DNA of 34,246 bases from Mangrovactinospora gilvigrisea (GTDB taxonomy: Bacteria; Actinomycetota; Actinomycetes; Streptomycetales; Streptomycetaceae), in the NCBI RefSeq assembly GCF_001879105.1, contig NZ_MLCF01000133.1:1-34246 (forward strand), in the 5' to 3' direction. Positions 7,149-15,933 of the stretch are shown here, piece by piece. Below the pieces are notes generated by a model. The model was not told where the DNA came from. It did not search any database and worked only from the letters and a program-made list of their open reading frames with translations. The stretch's first letter is position 1. Each line of letters opens with the position of its first letter. The translations under genes were made by a program, and so were the position numbers.

Positions 7149-8456
7149 ATGCAGTCCGAACGGCGCGGGCCCCTGGGCCTGCTGGAGCGGTGGGGCCTGC
7201 CGAGACCCCTGGTCCTCGGCTACCTCGGCGTCCTGCTGTTCATGATCGGCGACGGCGTCGAGGCCGGCTTCATCTCGCCCTACATGGCGGCCCACGGCGC
7301 CGGCACCGACGTCCGGGCCGGCTACGTCATCACCGCCTACGGCGTCGCGGTGATGCTCGCCTCCTGGTTCTCCGGGGCGCTCGCCGAAGTCATCGGCCCC
7401 AAGCGGGTGATGTGGATCGGCCTCGCCGTCTGGGCCGTCTTCGACGTCCTCTACCTGGCCTTCGCGCTCGGCGGCCACAACTACCCGCTGATGCTGGTCT
7501 TCTACGGCATCCGCGGCCTCGGCTACCCGATGTTCGCCTTCGGCTTCCTGGTGTGGGTCACCGCCGTCGCCCCGACGGCCCGCCTCGGCGCGGCCGTCGG
7601 CTGGTTCTACTTCGCCTTCACCGGCGGCCTGCCGACCCTCGGCTCGCTCTGGTCCAGCTTCACCACCCCGGCCCTCGGCCAGCTCGGCACGCTGTGGACG
7701 GCGCTGATCCTGATCGTCATCGGCGGCCTCGTCGCCCTGCTCGGCGTCCGCGAGCGGACGGGCGCGCAGCGGCTCGCGCCGCCCGGCGTCACCACCGGCC
7801 AGAGCCTGTGGAGCAGCCTCTCGGTGGCCTGGACGCACCCGCGGGTGCTGGTCGGCTGCGTGGTGCGGATCATCAACACCGCGCCGGAGTTCGGCATGCT
7901 GGTCTTCCTGCCGACGATCTTCACCAAGGATGTGGGCTTCAGCGAGTCCCAGTGGCTGCAGCTGCTCGCCTGGATCTACGGCACCAACATCTTCTTCAAC
8001 CTGATCTTCGGCGTGGTCTCGGACCGCATCGGCTGGCGCACCACCATCGCCGGGTTCGGCGCGTTCGGCTGCGCGGTGAGCATCGTGGTGCTCTACCTCG
8101 TCCCGACGGCGATGGGCCCGCACTACTACTGGGTCGCGGTGCTGGCCGGGATGCTCTACGGGGCGACGCTCGCCGGGTTCGTGCCGATCTCCGCGCTGAT
8201 CCCGTCGATGGCGCCGACCAACAAGAGCGGCGCGATGGCGCTGCTGAACTTCGGCGCCGGCGGCGCGGCGTTCGTCGGGCCGGCGATCGCCTCGCTCTTC
8301 TTCCCGGTGGTGGGCGCGGCGGGGGTGATGTACATCTTCGCGGGGCTGTACATCGTGGCCCTGGTGCTGACGCTCTTCCTCAAGATCCCCAAGGCCACCG
8401 AGCAGGTCATCGCCGAGGGCGGCACCCTCCAGCAGGCCCAGGAGGCGGCGGTCTGA
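7149..8456 (+). CDS. MFS transporter, polyol permease type (RbtT/DalT/CsbX-like)
   Basis: A 435-residue, 12-helix major facilitator. The segment FYGIRGLGYPMFAFGFLVWV is the hallmark I associate with the ribitol/arabitol permease group (RbtT, DalT, CsbX). Helices begin at PLVLGYLGVLLFMIGDG and end near YIFAGLYIVALVLTLFLKI. The acidic GDGVEAGFISPYM stretch in helix 1 is also typical. It probably imports the substrate of the neighbouring kinase operon by proton symport. The ATG at 7149 follows GGAGG (7138-7142). It lies 80 bases after deoR on the same strand and ends in a strong hairpin at 8494-8518. The exact polyol is not predictable from sequence; other small carbohydrates are possible. Confidence 0.88.
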   Translation: MQSERRGPLGLLERWGLPRPLVLGYLGVLLFMIGDGVEAGFISPYMAAHGAGTDVRAGYVITAYGVAVMLASWFSGALAEVIGPKRVMWIGLAVWAVFDVLYLAFALGGHNYPLMLVFYGIRGLGYPMFAFGFLVWVTAVAPTARLGAAVGWFYFAFTGGLPTLGSLWSSFTTPALGQLGTLWTALILIVIGGLVALLGVRERTGAQRLAPPGVTTGQSLWSSLSVAWTHPRVLVGCVVRIINTAPEFGMLVFLPTIFTKDVGFSESQWLQLLAWIYGTNIFFNLIFGVVSDRIGWRTTIAGFGAFGCAVSIVVLYLVPTAMGPHYYWVAVLAGMLYGATLAGFVPISALIPSMAPTNKSGAMALLNFGAGGAAFVGPAIASLFFPVVGAAGVMYIFAGLYIVALVLTLFLKIPKATEQVIAEGGTLQQAQEAAV

Positions 8457-8493
8457 CGCCCGCCCGCCACCGGGCGGCCACGCCTCCTCCTGT

Positions 8494-8518
8494 CACCCCA
8501 CTCGCCCCGGGTGGGGTG
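8494..8518. terminator. Hairpin between convergent MFS and small hypothetical gene
   Basis: Perfect 8-base arms CACCCCAC (8494-8501) and GTGGGGTG (8511-8518) with a 9-base loop lie in the 90-base gap between two converging genes. Outer CTGTC/GACAG pairing (8490-8494 region with 8537-8541) may extend it. It probably terminates both genes. Confidence 0.6.
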
Positions 8519-8546
8519 CCGGGGCGCAGGGGCGGCGACAGCGACC

Positions 8547-8801
8547 TCACTCGGCCTCGTGCCAGCCGTCCCACCGCGAGGCGAACGCGTCCAGCGCTCC
8601 CGCGCTCAGCGTTCCGGCCGCCGCCACCACCACGACGAGCCACTGCGCGTCCTCCGCGTCGTCCTCCCCGGCCAGCGCGTCCCGCACCACCTCCGGCTCC
8701 CGCGCCAACCCGAACGCGCCCACCGCCTCCCGCGCCGCCGCCTCCGCGTCCTCGCGGTCCGCGATCACCAACAGATGCGTCTCCGACTCCGTGCTGCTCA
8801 C
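8547..8801 (-). CDS. Small conserved hypothetical protein
   Basis: An 84-residue acidic protein starting at GTG 8801 (VSSTESETHLLVIADRED). It shows a beta strand (THLLVIA), an Ala/Glu-rich helix (DAEAAAREAVGAFG), a second acidic helix (EPEVVRDALAGEDDAEDA), a hydrophobic strand (QWLVVVVA) and a Trp-rich end (FASRWDGWHEAE). I do not recognise a named domain. Codon usage is strongly G/C-ending, and the frame is supported by its position: it diverges from holA with only 48 bases between the start codons. A similar small gene beside holA is, from memory, common in Streptomyces. Function unknown. Confidence 0.65.
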   Translation of the reverse strand: MSSTESETHLLVIADREDAEAAAREAVGAFGLAREPEVVRDALAGEDDAEDAQWLVVVVAAAGTLSAGALDAFASRWDGWHEAE

Positions 8802-8849
8802 CGCACCATTGTCCAGGGATGTCGGTGCCCCGTGGGATGCTGGTCCGCG

Positions 8850-9842
8850 ATGGCCAGGAAGACCGCAGACAACCTGCTCGCCGCCGCGACCACCCTCGCC
8901 GTCGGCCCCGAGGAGCTGCTCCAGGAGCGGGCCGCCGCCCAGGTGGTCGCCGCCGCGCGCGCCGCCGACCCCGACACCGACGTCCGCGACCTCGCCCCCG
9001 GCACGCTCCAGCCCGGCATGCTCGCCGAGCTCACCAGCCCGTCCCTCTTCGCCGAGGGCAAGGTGCTGATCGTCCGCGCCGCGCAGGATCTCGCCGCCGA
9101 CACCGTCAAGGAGCTCAAGGCCTACCTCGACGACCCCCTCGACGACGTCCGCCTGGTGCTCTGCCACATCGGCGGCGCCAAGGGCAAGGGCCTGCTGGAC
9201 GCCGCCCGCAAGGCCGGCGCCCGCGAGGTGCCGTGTGCCAAGCCCGCCAAGGCGACGGAGAAGCTCGCCTTCGTGAAGGCCGAGTTCCGCACCGCGGGCC
9301 GCTCCGCCACCGAGGACGCCTGCCGCGCCCTGCTCGACTCGGTCGGCAGCGATCTGCGCGAACTCGCCTCCGCCTGCGCCCAGTTGGTCGCCGACCACGA
9401 GGGCACCATCGACGCCGAGGTCGTCGCCCGCTACTACACCGGCCGCGCCGAGGCCTCCGGCTTCCAGGTCGCCGACCTGGCCTGCGAGGGGCGCGCCGCC
9501 GATGCGCTGGAGCAGCTGCGCTGGGCGCTGGCCGTCGGCACCCCGCCGGTGATGCTGGTCTCGGCCCTCGCCCAGGGCGTCCGCTCGGTCGGACGGCTCG
9601 CCTCGGCGCGCGGCGGCGGGCGCCCGGCCGACCTCGCGCGCGAGCTGGGCATGCCGCCGTGGAAGATCGACGTGGTCCGCCGCCAGATGCGCGGCTGGAC
9701 GCCGGACGGCGTCGCCGCCGCGGTGGCCGCCTGCGCGGAGGCCGACGCGGCCGTCAAGGGCGGCGGCGACGATCCGGGCTTCGCCCTGGAGCGGGCCGTG
9801 GTGACGGTGGCCCGGGCGGCGCGGTCGGCGTCGCGGCGCTGA
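8850..9842 (+). CDS. holA: DNA polymerase III delta subunit (clamp loader)
   Basis: A 330-residue HolA, the clamp-loader subunit that opens the beta sliding clamp. It begins MARKTADNLLAAATTLAVGPEELL at ATG 8850. The N-terminal nucleotide-fold-like domain shows VGPEELLQERA and LFAEGKVLIVRAAQ. The middle region has VLCHIGGAKGKGLLDAARKAGA, where intact ATPases carry a P-loop, and the conserved LDSVGSDLRELASACAQL block. The C-terminal helical collar has FQVADLACEGRAADALEQLRWAL and ends in Arg/Ser-rich ARAARSASRR. Family length is about 320-345. In Bacillus, holA also sits between comEC and rpsT, supporting the assignment. No strong ribosome binding site precedes the ATG. Confidence 0.93.
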   Translation: MARKTADNLLAAATTLAVGPEELLQERAAAQVVAAARAADPDTDVRDLAPGTLQPGMLAELTSPSLFAEGKVLIVRAAQDLAADTVKELKAYLDDPLDDVRLVLCHIGGAKGKGLLDAARKAGAREVPCAKPAKATEKLAFVKAEFRTAGRSATEDACRALLDSVGSDLRELASACAQLVADHEGTIDAEVVARYYTGRAEASGFQVADLACEGRAADALEQLRWALAVGTPPVMLVSALAQGVRSVGRLASARGGGRPADLARELGMPPWKIDVVRRQMRGWTPDGVAAAVAACAEADAAVKGGGDDPGFALERAVVTVARAARSASRR

Positions 9843-9868
9843 CGGCGGCGCCGGCCGCACCGCCGCCG
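9843..9868. terminator. Hairpin between holA and padR
   Basis: Perfect 8-base arms CGGCGGCG (9843-9850) and CGCCGCCG (9861-9868) with a 10-base loop fill most of the 37-base gap between the converging holA and padR genes. A shared terminator is likely. Confidence 0.5.
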
Positions 9869-9879
9869 CAAGCGGCAGG

Positions 9880-10410
9880 TCAGGTGTGGGGCGGCGCCTT
9901 CTCCAGCTGCTCCAGCGCCCAGGCGCTCCACTCCTGCTGCATCGTCATGAAGCGCTTGCCCCACTCCAGCGTCAGGCGCCCGTAGACGGAGAGCGGGTCG
10001 TCGTCCCAGTCGGTGCCGGCGTCGCGCTCCTCCAGGGCCGCGCGGTGCCGGCCGCTGATCGCGTGGCGCTGCCGCAGGAACTCCCGCGCCTCGGACGGCG
10101 AGACGGCGCCCAGCAGGAAGACGCGGAGCAGCACGTCGTTGCGGCGGTAGCCGTCGGGGGCGACCTCCAGCAGCCAGTGCCGCAGCTCCTCGCGGCCCGC
10201 GGCGGTGATCTCGTAGCTCTTGCGGCCGCGCGGGCCCTCCGCGGCGACGCGGATCTGCCCGGCCTCCGCGAGCCGGTTGAGGTCGGTGTAGACCTGGCTC
10301 TGGGTGGCCGGCCACACCGCGGAGAGCGTGGAGTTGAAGGTCCGCATCAGGTCGTAGCCGCTGGCCGGCCCGGTGTCCAGCAGCCCCAGCAGCGCATGGC
10401 GAAGGCTCAT
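9880..10410 (-). CDS. PadR-family transcriptional regulator
   Basis: A 176-residue PadR-type repressor. The N-terminal winged helix (about residues 1-80) reads MSLRHALLGLLDTGPASGYD, then QVYTDLNRLAEAGQIR and GPRGRKSYEITAAGREEL, a typical PadR core. The C-terminal helical dimerisation domain (about 85-176) is of the longer PadR-s1-with-Vir_act type (LLRVFLLGAVSPSEAREFLRQ). The ATG at 10410 follows GGTGGAG. It diverges from a small membrane protein, the classical arrangement in which PadR represses its divergent target and itself. Repeated ACGTTC/GAACGT hexamers in the shared promoter region are candidate operators. Effector unknown. Confidence 0.92.
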   Translation of the reverse strand: MSLRHALLGLLDTGPASGYDLMRTFNSTLSAVWPATQSQVYTDLNRLAEAGQIRVAAEGPRGRKSYEITAAGREELRHWLLEVAPDGYRRNDVLLRVFLLGAVSPSEAREFLRQRHAISGRHRAALEERDAGTDWDDDPLSVYGRLTLEWGKRFMTMQQEWSAWALEQLEKAPPHT

Positions 10411-10428
10411 GGCTCCACCCTAGCTCCC

Positions 10429-10491
10429 ACGTTCCAGTATTGACACGTCGCGGCAGGACGTTCTACCTTCGACCTGTCAGTTCAGGAACGT
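10429..10491 (+). promoter_or_regulatory. Promoter for membrane protein with repeated ACGTTC hexamers
   Basis: TTGACA (10440-10445), an 18-base spacer and TACCTT (10464-10469) make a good housekeeping promoter toward the membrane protein. ACGTTC occurs just before the -35 (10429-10434) and just before the -10 (10458-10463), and its complement GAACGT occurs downstream (10486-10491). The three copies bracket the promoter and probably bind the divergent PadR protein. Confidence 0.6.
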
Positions 10492-10544
10492 GCGCCGGGC
10501 CGAACGACCCGGGCCGTACACCGCAGCGCAGGGGGAACACCGTC

Positions 10545-11132
10545 ATGGGCTACATCCGCAGCTTCGCCCCGTGGATCGTCGTCTCCGTCCTCACCGGCAT
10601 GGTCGACGTCCGCTGGGCCGCACTCGCCGGCCTCGTCCTCGCCGCGGCGATCGTCGCCCGGCAGCGCCGCGCCGGCCAGGGCTGGGACGCGCTGGTGGTG
10701 GAGGCGAGCGCCGCGCTCTACTTCGCCGGCTGGACGGCCTGGGCGTTCGCCGCCCCGCACAGCCCGGCCGTCACCACCTGGGGCAACCCGCTGGCCACCC
10801 TCTGGCTGGCGGCGATGGCCTGGGGCTCGCTCGCCGCCGGCCGCCCCTTCACCCTCGGCATCGCCCGCACCCAGGTGCCCGAGGCGCTGTGGACGAGCCC
10901 GGTGTTCCTGCGCGTCAACCGGATCATCACGGCGGTCTGGGCGGCGGCCTTCACCCTCTCCGGCGCGGCCTCGCTGCTGCTCCGCCTGGAGGCGCCGGAC
11001 GCCGGCGCGGCCCGCATCGCGGTGACGGTGATCGGCTTCGTCGTCCCCGTCGTCTTCACCGTCCGCTACCCGAAGATCGCCCGGGAGCGGGCCCAGGCCC
11101 GGGCCCACGCGCAGGCCGCCGCCGGGCAGTGA
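10545..11132 (+). CDS. Small integral membrane protein, PadR-adjacent
   Basis: A 195-residue protein with about six hydrophobic helices: FAPWIVVSVLTGMV, WAALAGLVLAAAIVA, LVVEASAALYFAGWTAWAFAA, LATLWLAAMAWGSLAAG, ITAVWAAAFTLSGAASLLL and IAVTVIGFVVPVVFTV. It ends in a charged Ala/Arg/Gln tail (ARERAQARAHAQAAAGQ). The ATG at 10545 follows AGGGGGAA. I do not recognise a named family. The loop between helices four and five (RPFTLGIARTQVPEALWTSPVFLRVNRI) is the most polar and conserved-looking part. Its divergent position from PadR suggests that it is the regulated target, perhaps in membrane stress or export. Function unknown. Confidence 0.82.
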   Translation: MGYIRSFAPWIVVSVLTGMVDVRWAALAGLVLAAAIVARQRRAGQGWDALVVEASAALYFAGWTAWAFAAPHSPAVTTWGNPLATLWLAAMAWGSLAAGRPFTLGIARTQVPEALWTSPVFLRVNRIITAVWAAAFTLSGAASLLLRLEAPDAGAARIAVTVIGFVVPVVFTVRYPKIARERAQARAHAQAAAGQ

Positions 11133-11152
11133 CGCGACCCCCGGCACGACAC

Positions 11153-11190
11153 GCGAAAGGCGCCGCCCCGGCCGGGGCGGCGCCTTTCGC
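11153..11190. terminator. 38-base perfect palindrome, bidirectional terminator
   Basis: Two perfect 19-base arms (11153-11171 and 11172-11190, starting GCGAAAGGCGCC) form a hairpin with essentially no loop. The A-run on one side and the T-run on the other give it terminator character in both directions. It lies between the membrane protein and the converging rpsT. Confidence 0.85.
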
Positions 11191-11300
11191 GGTTCTTCGG
11201 TCAACGTGGCAAACGTTGGGACGCCCGGTCGATGCCGGGGCGTCGACGCATCCGGGGCGGTAGAGGGGCCGCCGGTTCCGGGCGCGGGGCTTGCTCGGCC

Positions 11301-11567
11301 TTACTTGCCGAGCTTGGCGATCTGGGAGGCCAGCGCCGACTTCTTGTTGGCGGCCTGGTTCTTGTGGATGACGCCCTTGCTGGCGGCCTTGTCCAGCAGC
11401 TGGGCGGCGTCCTTGCGGGCGGCCTCGGCAGCGGTGGCGTCGCCGGCGGCGATGGCCTCGCGGGTCTTGCGGACGGCGGTCTTGAACTCGGACTTGACGG
11501 CCTTGTTGCGCAGGCGCGCCTTCTCGTTGGTCTTGATCCGCTTGATCTGGGACTTGATGTTTGCCAC
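11301..11567 (-). CDS. rpsT: 30S ribosomal protein S20
   Basis: An 88-residue basic protein beginning with the family signature [20 protein letters not shown] and carrying [17 protein letters not shown] near the end. S20 binds 16S rRNA in the 30S subunit and is needed early in assembly. The GTG start at 11567 has AGAGG upstream. It is transcribed divergently from lepA. A possible promoter on the minus strand is TTGGGG, about 18 bases, then TAACCT (11645-11640), about 65 bases before the start. The position between holA and lepA matches the ancient gene order. Confidence 0.97.
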   Translation of the reverse strand: MANIKSQIKRIKTNEKARLRNKAVKSEFKTAVRKTREAIAAGDATAAEAARKDAAQLLDKAASKGVIHKNQAANKKSALASQIAKLGK

Positions 11568-11772
11568 GAAAAGCCTCTGTTTGGTCTTCAGGTCTGATGA
11601 CGAGCGCGCCGCGTGGAGCGCAGACGCGCGCAGTGGGACAGGTTAGCAGCGCACCAGGACGGGCCCCAAACCGGGGACCGGGCCCGCGGGCGTGGGACTA
11701 TGGGAGCGGCTGCACACTTCTGCCAGAACCTCTGCCACGAACACCGTAACCCGCGATGTGAACGGACCCTGC

Positions 11773-13650
11773 GTGCCCGCGACGACGAACACCACCATGG
11801 CTGCGATGCCGGAGCCGAGCCACACCGACCCGGCACTGATCCGCAACTTCTGCATCATCGCGCACATCGACCACGGCAAGTCCACGCTCGCCGACCGGAT
11901 GCTCCAGCTCACCGGCGTGGTCGACCAGCGCCAGATGCGCGCCCAGTACCTGGACCGGATGGACATCGAGCGCGAGCGCGGCATCACCATCAAGTCGCAG
12001 GCCGTCCGGCTCCCGTGGCAGGTCGGGGACGAGAAGACGGCCCATGTCCTGAACATGATCGACACCCCGGGCCACGTCGACTTCACCTACGAGGTGTCCC
12101 GCTCGCTGGCCGCCTGCGAGGGCTGCGTCCTGCTGGTCGACGCGGCGCAGGGCATCGAGGCGCAGACGCTCGCCAACCTCTACCTGGCGCTCGAGAACGA
12201 CCTGACGATCATTCCGGTGCTCAACAAGATCGACCTGCCGGCCGCCCAGCCCGAGAAGTACGCGGCCGAGCTGGCGCACATCATCGGCTGCGACCCCGGG
12301 GACGTCCTCAAGGTCAGCGCCAAGACCGGCGACGGCGTGCCCGAGCTGCTGGACAAGGTGGTCGAGTTGGTCCCGGCGCCGGTCGGCGACCCGGACGGCC
12401 CGGCCCGCGCGATGATCTTCGACTCGGTGTACGACGCCTACCGGGGCGTCGTCACCTATGTCCGCGTCATCGACGGCTCGCTCTCGCACCGCGAGCGGAT
12501 CCAGATGATGTCCACCGGCGCCTCCCACGAGCTGCTGGAGATCGGCGTCATCTCGCCGGAGCCGAAGCCCTCGCAGGGCCTGGGCGTCGGCGAGGTGGGC
12601 TACCTGATCACCGGGGTGAAGGACGTCCGGCAGTCCCGCGTCGGCGACACGGTGACGGCCCTGAAGAAGGGCGCCACCGAGGCGCTGGGCGGCTACAAGG
12701 ACCCCAAGCCGATGGTGTTCTCGGGGCTCTACCCGATCGACGGCTCGGACTACCCGCTGCTCCGCGACGCCCTGGACAAGCTGCGGCTGAACGACGCGGC
12801 GCTGGTCTACGAGCCGGAGTCGTCCGCGGCGCTGGGCTTCGGCTACCGCGTCGGCTTCCTCGGGCTGCTCCATCTGGAGATCATCCGGGAGCGGCTGGAG
12901 CGGGAGTTCAACCTCGACCTGATCGCCACCGCGCCCAACGTGGTCTACCGGGTGGTGATGGAGGACCGCACGGAGCGGGTCGTCACCAACCCGAGCGAGT
13001 TCCCCGAGGGCAAGATCGACAAGGTCTTCGAGCCGATGGTGCGGGCGACCGTGCTGGCCCCGTCGGAGTTCGTCGGCGCCATCATGGAGCTGTGCCAGGC
13101 GCGGCGCGGCGATCTCAAGGGGATGGACTACCTCTCCGAGGACCGGGTGGAGCTGCGCTACTCGCTGCCGCTCGCCGAGATCGTCTTCGACTTCTTCGAC
13201 CAGCTGAAGTCGAAGACCCGCGGCTACGCCTCGCTCGACTACGAGACCACCGGCGAGCAGTCCGCCGATCTGGTCAAGGTGGACATCCTGCTGCAGGGCG
13301 AGCGGGTGGACGCCTTCTCCGCGATCGTCCACAAGGACCACGCCTACGCCTACGGCGTGAAGATGGCCGGCAAGCTCAAGGAGCTCATCCCGCGGCAGCA
13401 GTTCGAGGTGCCGATCCAGGCGGCGGTGGGCGCCCGGGTGATCGCCCGCGAGACGGTGCGCGCCATGCGCAAGGACGTCCTCGCCAAGTGCTACGGCGGC
13501 GACATCTCCCGCAAGCGCAAGCTGCTGGAGAAGCAGAAGGAGGGCAAGAAGCGGATGAAGATGGTCGGACGGGTCGAGGTGCCCCAGGACGCCTTCATCG
13601 CGGCCCTGTCGACCGACGACTCCGGCGGCAAGGACAAGGGCAGGAAGTGA
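11773..13650 (+). CDS. lepA: Translation elongation factor 4 (LepA)
   Basis: A 625-residue ribosome-bound GTPase (EF4). G motifs are AHIDHGKST (G1), RGITI (G2), DTPGH (G3) and NKIDLP (G4). Domain II, the EF-G-like domains and the LepA-specific C-terminal domain follow (for example [23 protein letters not shown]-like [20 protein letters not shown]). EF4 acts in translation initiation or back-translocation under ionic stress. The GTG at 11773 (VPATTNTT) is preferred because Streptomyces LepA proteins start with a similar short polar leader before [14 protein letters not shown]; an ATG at 11797 is the alternative. Neither has a strong ribosome binding site. The frame is open further upstream, but that extension looks unrelated. 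Confidence 0.96.
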   Translation: MPATTNTTMAAMPEPSHTDPALIRNFCIIAHIDHGKSTLADRMLQLTGVVDQRQMRAQYLDRMDIERERGITIKSQAVRLPWQVGDEKTAHVLNMIDTPGHVDFTYEVSRSLAACEGCVLLVDAAQGIEAQTLANLYLALENDLTIIPVLNKIDLPAAQPEKYAAELAHIIGCDPGDVLKVSAKTGDGVPELLDKVVELVPAPVGDPDGPARAMIFDSVYDAYRGVVTYVRVIDGSLSHRERIQMMSTGASHELLEIGVISPEPKPSQGLGVGEVGYLITGVKDVRQSRVGDTVTALKKGATEALGGYKDPKPMVFSGLYPIDGSDYPLLRDALDKLRLNDAALVYEPESSAALGFGYRVGFLGLLHLEIIRERLEREFNLDLIATAPNVVYRVVMEDRTERVVTNPSEFPEGKIDKVFEPMVRATVLAPSEFVGAIMELCQARRGDLKGMDYLSEDRVELRYSLPLAEIVFDFFDQLKSKTRGYASLDYETTGEQSADLVKVDILLQGERVDAFSAIVHKDHAYAYGVKMAGKLKELIPRQQFEVPIQAAVGARVIARETVRAMRKDVLAKCYGGDISRKRKLLEKQKEGKKRMKMVGRVEVPQDAFIAALSTDDSGGKDKGRK

Positions 13651-13653
13651 GGT

Positions 13654-13712
13654 GCGGGCGGCCCCGGACCGACTCGCCGGTAGACCGGTTCGCCGCGTCC
13701 CCGGCCGCCCGC
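13654..13712 (+). terminator. lepA terminator hairpin
   Basis: Arms GCGGGCGGCC (13654-13663) and GGCCGCCCGC (13703-13712) are perfectly complementary and start four bases after the lepA stop. A smaller CCGG-TAGA-CCGG stem lies inside. The rest of the 184-base gap up to 13834 shows no gene; a TACGCT at 13748-13753 is a weak -10 candidate for the downstream ligase. Confidence 0.55.
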
Positions 13713-13834
13713 TGTGCCCTTCCCCTACCGTCCCGGAGCGGTTGGGCCTACGCTGAGCCACAACCACGAGGTTACCCACGAGTCACATCTGCGTGAAGGG
13801 GCCCGATGAGGCCGGGAGTTGGGGTCGAGTAGTC

Positions 13835-15778
13835 GTGAGCACAGCAGCAGCCGAGACGGCGGGCACGCCGGAAGCCGCCCGGTCGGGCGGGACGGACCAG
13901 CTGATCGAGGGCCGCCCGCCCTCGGTGGCGCACCTGCTCCTGGAGCGGGTGAAGGAGACCCCGGACCGGGTCGCCTACCGCTACCCGATCCCCGACTCGG
14001 ACACCGGCGGCGGCCGCGAGGAGTGGCGCAGCCTCACCTGGGCGCAGGCCCTGGAGCGGGTGCAGGCCGTCGCGGCCGGCCTCGCCGAGCTGGGGGTGCG
14101 GGCCGAGGAGCGGGTGGCCATCGCCTCCGCCACCCGGATCGAGTGGATCCTCGCCGACTTCGGCGTGATGTGCGCCGGCGCCGCCGTCACGACCGTCTAC
14201 CCGACCACCAATGCCGAGGAGACCGCCTACATCCTCGCCGACTCGGGCAGCCGGGTGCTGATCGCCGACAACGCGCAGCAGCTGGCGAAGGTGCGGGAGA
14301 GGGCCGCCGAGCTGCCCGAGCTGATCGCCGTGGTGCTCTTCGACGGGGACGGGCGCACCGAGGAGGGCGACCCGTTCGAGGTGCTCTCCCTCGCCGACCT
14401 GGAGGCGCGCGGCGCGGGCCGGCTCGCCGAGGAGCCCGGCCTGGTGGAGAGCGCCGTCGGACGGATCACCGCCGACCAGCTCGCCACCCTCATCTACACC
14501 TCCGGCACCACCGGCCGCCCCAAGGGCGTGCGGCTGGTGCACGACTGCTGGTCGTTCGAGGCGCGCTCGGCGCAGGCCATCGGGCTGGTGCACCCCGAGG
14601 ACTCGCAGTACCTGTGGCTGCCGCTGTCGCACGTCTTCGGCAAGGTGCTCACCTCCGTCCACATCGCGTGCGGCTTCGAGACCGCGGTGGACGGCCGGCA
14701 GGACCGCATCATCACCAACCTGCCGGTGGTGGAGCCGACCTTCATGGTCGCCGTGCCGCGGGTCTTCGAGAAGGTCTACAACGGGGTCGCGGCGAAGGCC
14801 CGGGAGGGCGGCGCCCTCAAGTACCGGATCTTCCGCTGGGCAGCCGAGGTGGCCCGCGACTACGCCAAGGAGTTCCAGCGCAGCCGGGACGCCTCCGGCA
14901 CCGGCCAGGTGACGGGGGTGCTCGCCGCCAAGCACGCGCTCGCCGACAGGCTCGTCTACGGCAAGATCCGCGAGGCGTTCGGCGGCCGGATCCGCGGCTG
15001 CATCTCCGGCAGCGCCGCGCTCCCGCCGGAGATCGGCTTCTTCTTCGCCGGCGCCGGGGTGCCCATCCTGGAGGGCTACGGGATGACGGAGTCGTCCGCC
15101 GCCACCGCCGTCAACCTGCCGGACACGCTGCGCACCGGCACCTGCGGCCGGCTGCTGCCCGGCATGGAGGGGCGGCTGGCCGAGGAGGACGGCGAGCTGC
15201 TGCTGCGCGGGCCCGGCATCATGCGCGGCTACCACAACAAGCCGGAGCTGACCGAGGACGTCTTCACCGACGACGGCTGGTTCCGCACCGGTGACATCGC
15301 CGAGCTCTCCCCGGACGGCTTCGTCACCATCACCGACCGCAAGAAGGACCTCATCAAGACCTCCGGCGGCAAGTACGTGGCGCCGAGCGACCTGGAGAAC
15401 CGCTTCAAGACGGTGTGCCCGTACGTGGCCAACATCGTGGTGGTCGGCGACGGGCGGAACTTCTGCTCCGCGCTGGTGACGCTCGACGAGGTCGAGATCA
15501 TGAAGTGGGCCGCGGAGGAGGGCGGCGCCCTGGCGGGCCGCTCCTACGCCGAGGTGTGCGCGTCCGCGGAGGCGCGGGCCCTGGTCCAGGGCTATGTCGA
15601 CGAGGTCAACGCCGACGTCCAGCGGTGGCAGACCATCAAGAAGTTCGCGGTGCTGCAGCGCGACTTCGACCTGGAGCACGGCGAGGTGACGCCCAGCCTG
15701 AAGATCAAGCGCGCAGTGGTGGCGCGCAGCTTCTCGGGCGAGATCGAATCGATGTACCAGGGCTCGCGCGAGGCCTGA
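13835..15778 (+). CDS. Long-chain fatty-acyl-CoA synthetase (AMP-forming)
   Basis: A 647-residue adenylate-forming ligase that activates long-chain fatty acids to acyl-CoA using ATP. The P-loop-like A3 motif LIYTSGTTGRPKGV begins near residue 219. The A5 motif is GYGMTESSAA, A7 is WFRTGDIAEL, and A8 is ITDRKKDLIKTSGGKYVAPSDLE with the catalytic-side Lys. The LLERVKETPDRVAYRYP start and the long HVFGKVLTS linker place it in the FadD15-like long-chain group. GTG 13835 (VSTAAAETAG) is preferred over GTG 13793 because of the GGAGTTGGGG sequence upstream and the family N-terminus. It follows lepA on the same strand, but a terminator separates them. Confidence 0.93.
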   Translation: MSTAAAETAGTPEAARSGGTDQLIEGRPPSVAHLLLERVKETPDRVAYRYPIPDSDTGGGREEWRSLTWAQALERVQAVAAGLAELGVRAEERVAIASATRIEWILADFGVMCAGAAVTTVYPTTNAEETAYILADSGSRVLIADNAQQLAKVRERAAELPELIAVVLFDGDGRTEEGDPFEVLSLADLEARGAGRLAEEPGLVESAVGRITADQLATLIYTSGTTGRPKGVRLVHDCWSFEARSAQAIGLVHPEDSQYLWLPLSHVFGKVLTSVHIACGFETAVDGRQDRIITNLPVVEPTFMVAVPRVFEKVYNGVAAKAREGGALKYRIFRWAAEVARDYAKEFQRSRDASGTGQVTGVLAAKHALADRLVYGKIREAFGGRIRGCISGSAALPPEIGFFFAGAGVPILEGYGMTESSAATAVNLPDTLRTGTCGRLLPGMEGRLAEEDGELLLRGPGIMRGYHNKPELTEDVFTDDGWFRTGDIAELSPDGFVTITDRKKDLIKTSGGKYVAPSDLENRFKTVCPYVANIVVVGDGRNFCSALVTLDEVEIMKWAAEEGGALAGRSYAEVCASAEARALVQGYVDEVNADVQRWQTIKKFAVLQRDFDLEHGEVTPSLKIKRAVVARSFSGEIESMYQGSREA

Positions 15779-15933
15779 TTCCGACCGCTCCCGCCCGCTT
15801 TGCCGCAGCAATTCCAAGATTGATTGCCGACCCGGCGTGTCCGGGCGGCTCCGGTCTGTCACCCTGGTGCGGTCGTCCCCCAGACAATCGGGCGGCCGGA
15901 CGGGTATCGGGGAGCTTGGAGTTGGAGCAGCTG

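Noticed and set aside
7190..9985. 931-codon plus-strand open frame
   Set aside because: It overlaps the MFS transporter and holA in another frame and has an Arg/Pro-rich composition without recognisable motifs.
11568..11772. Possible tRNA or leader peptide in the rpsT-lepA intergenic region
   Set aside because: No cloverleaf or conserved TPsiC-type arm was seen, and no short frame has a ribosome binding site.
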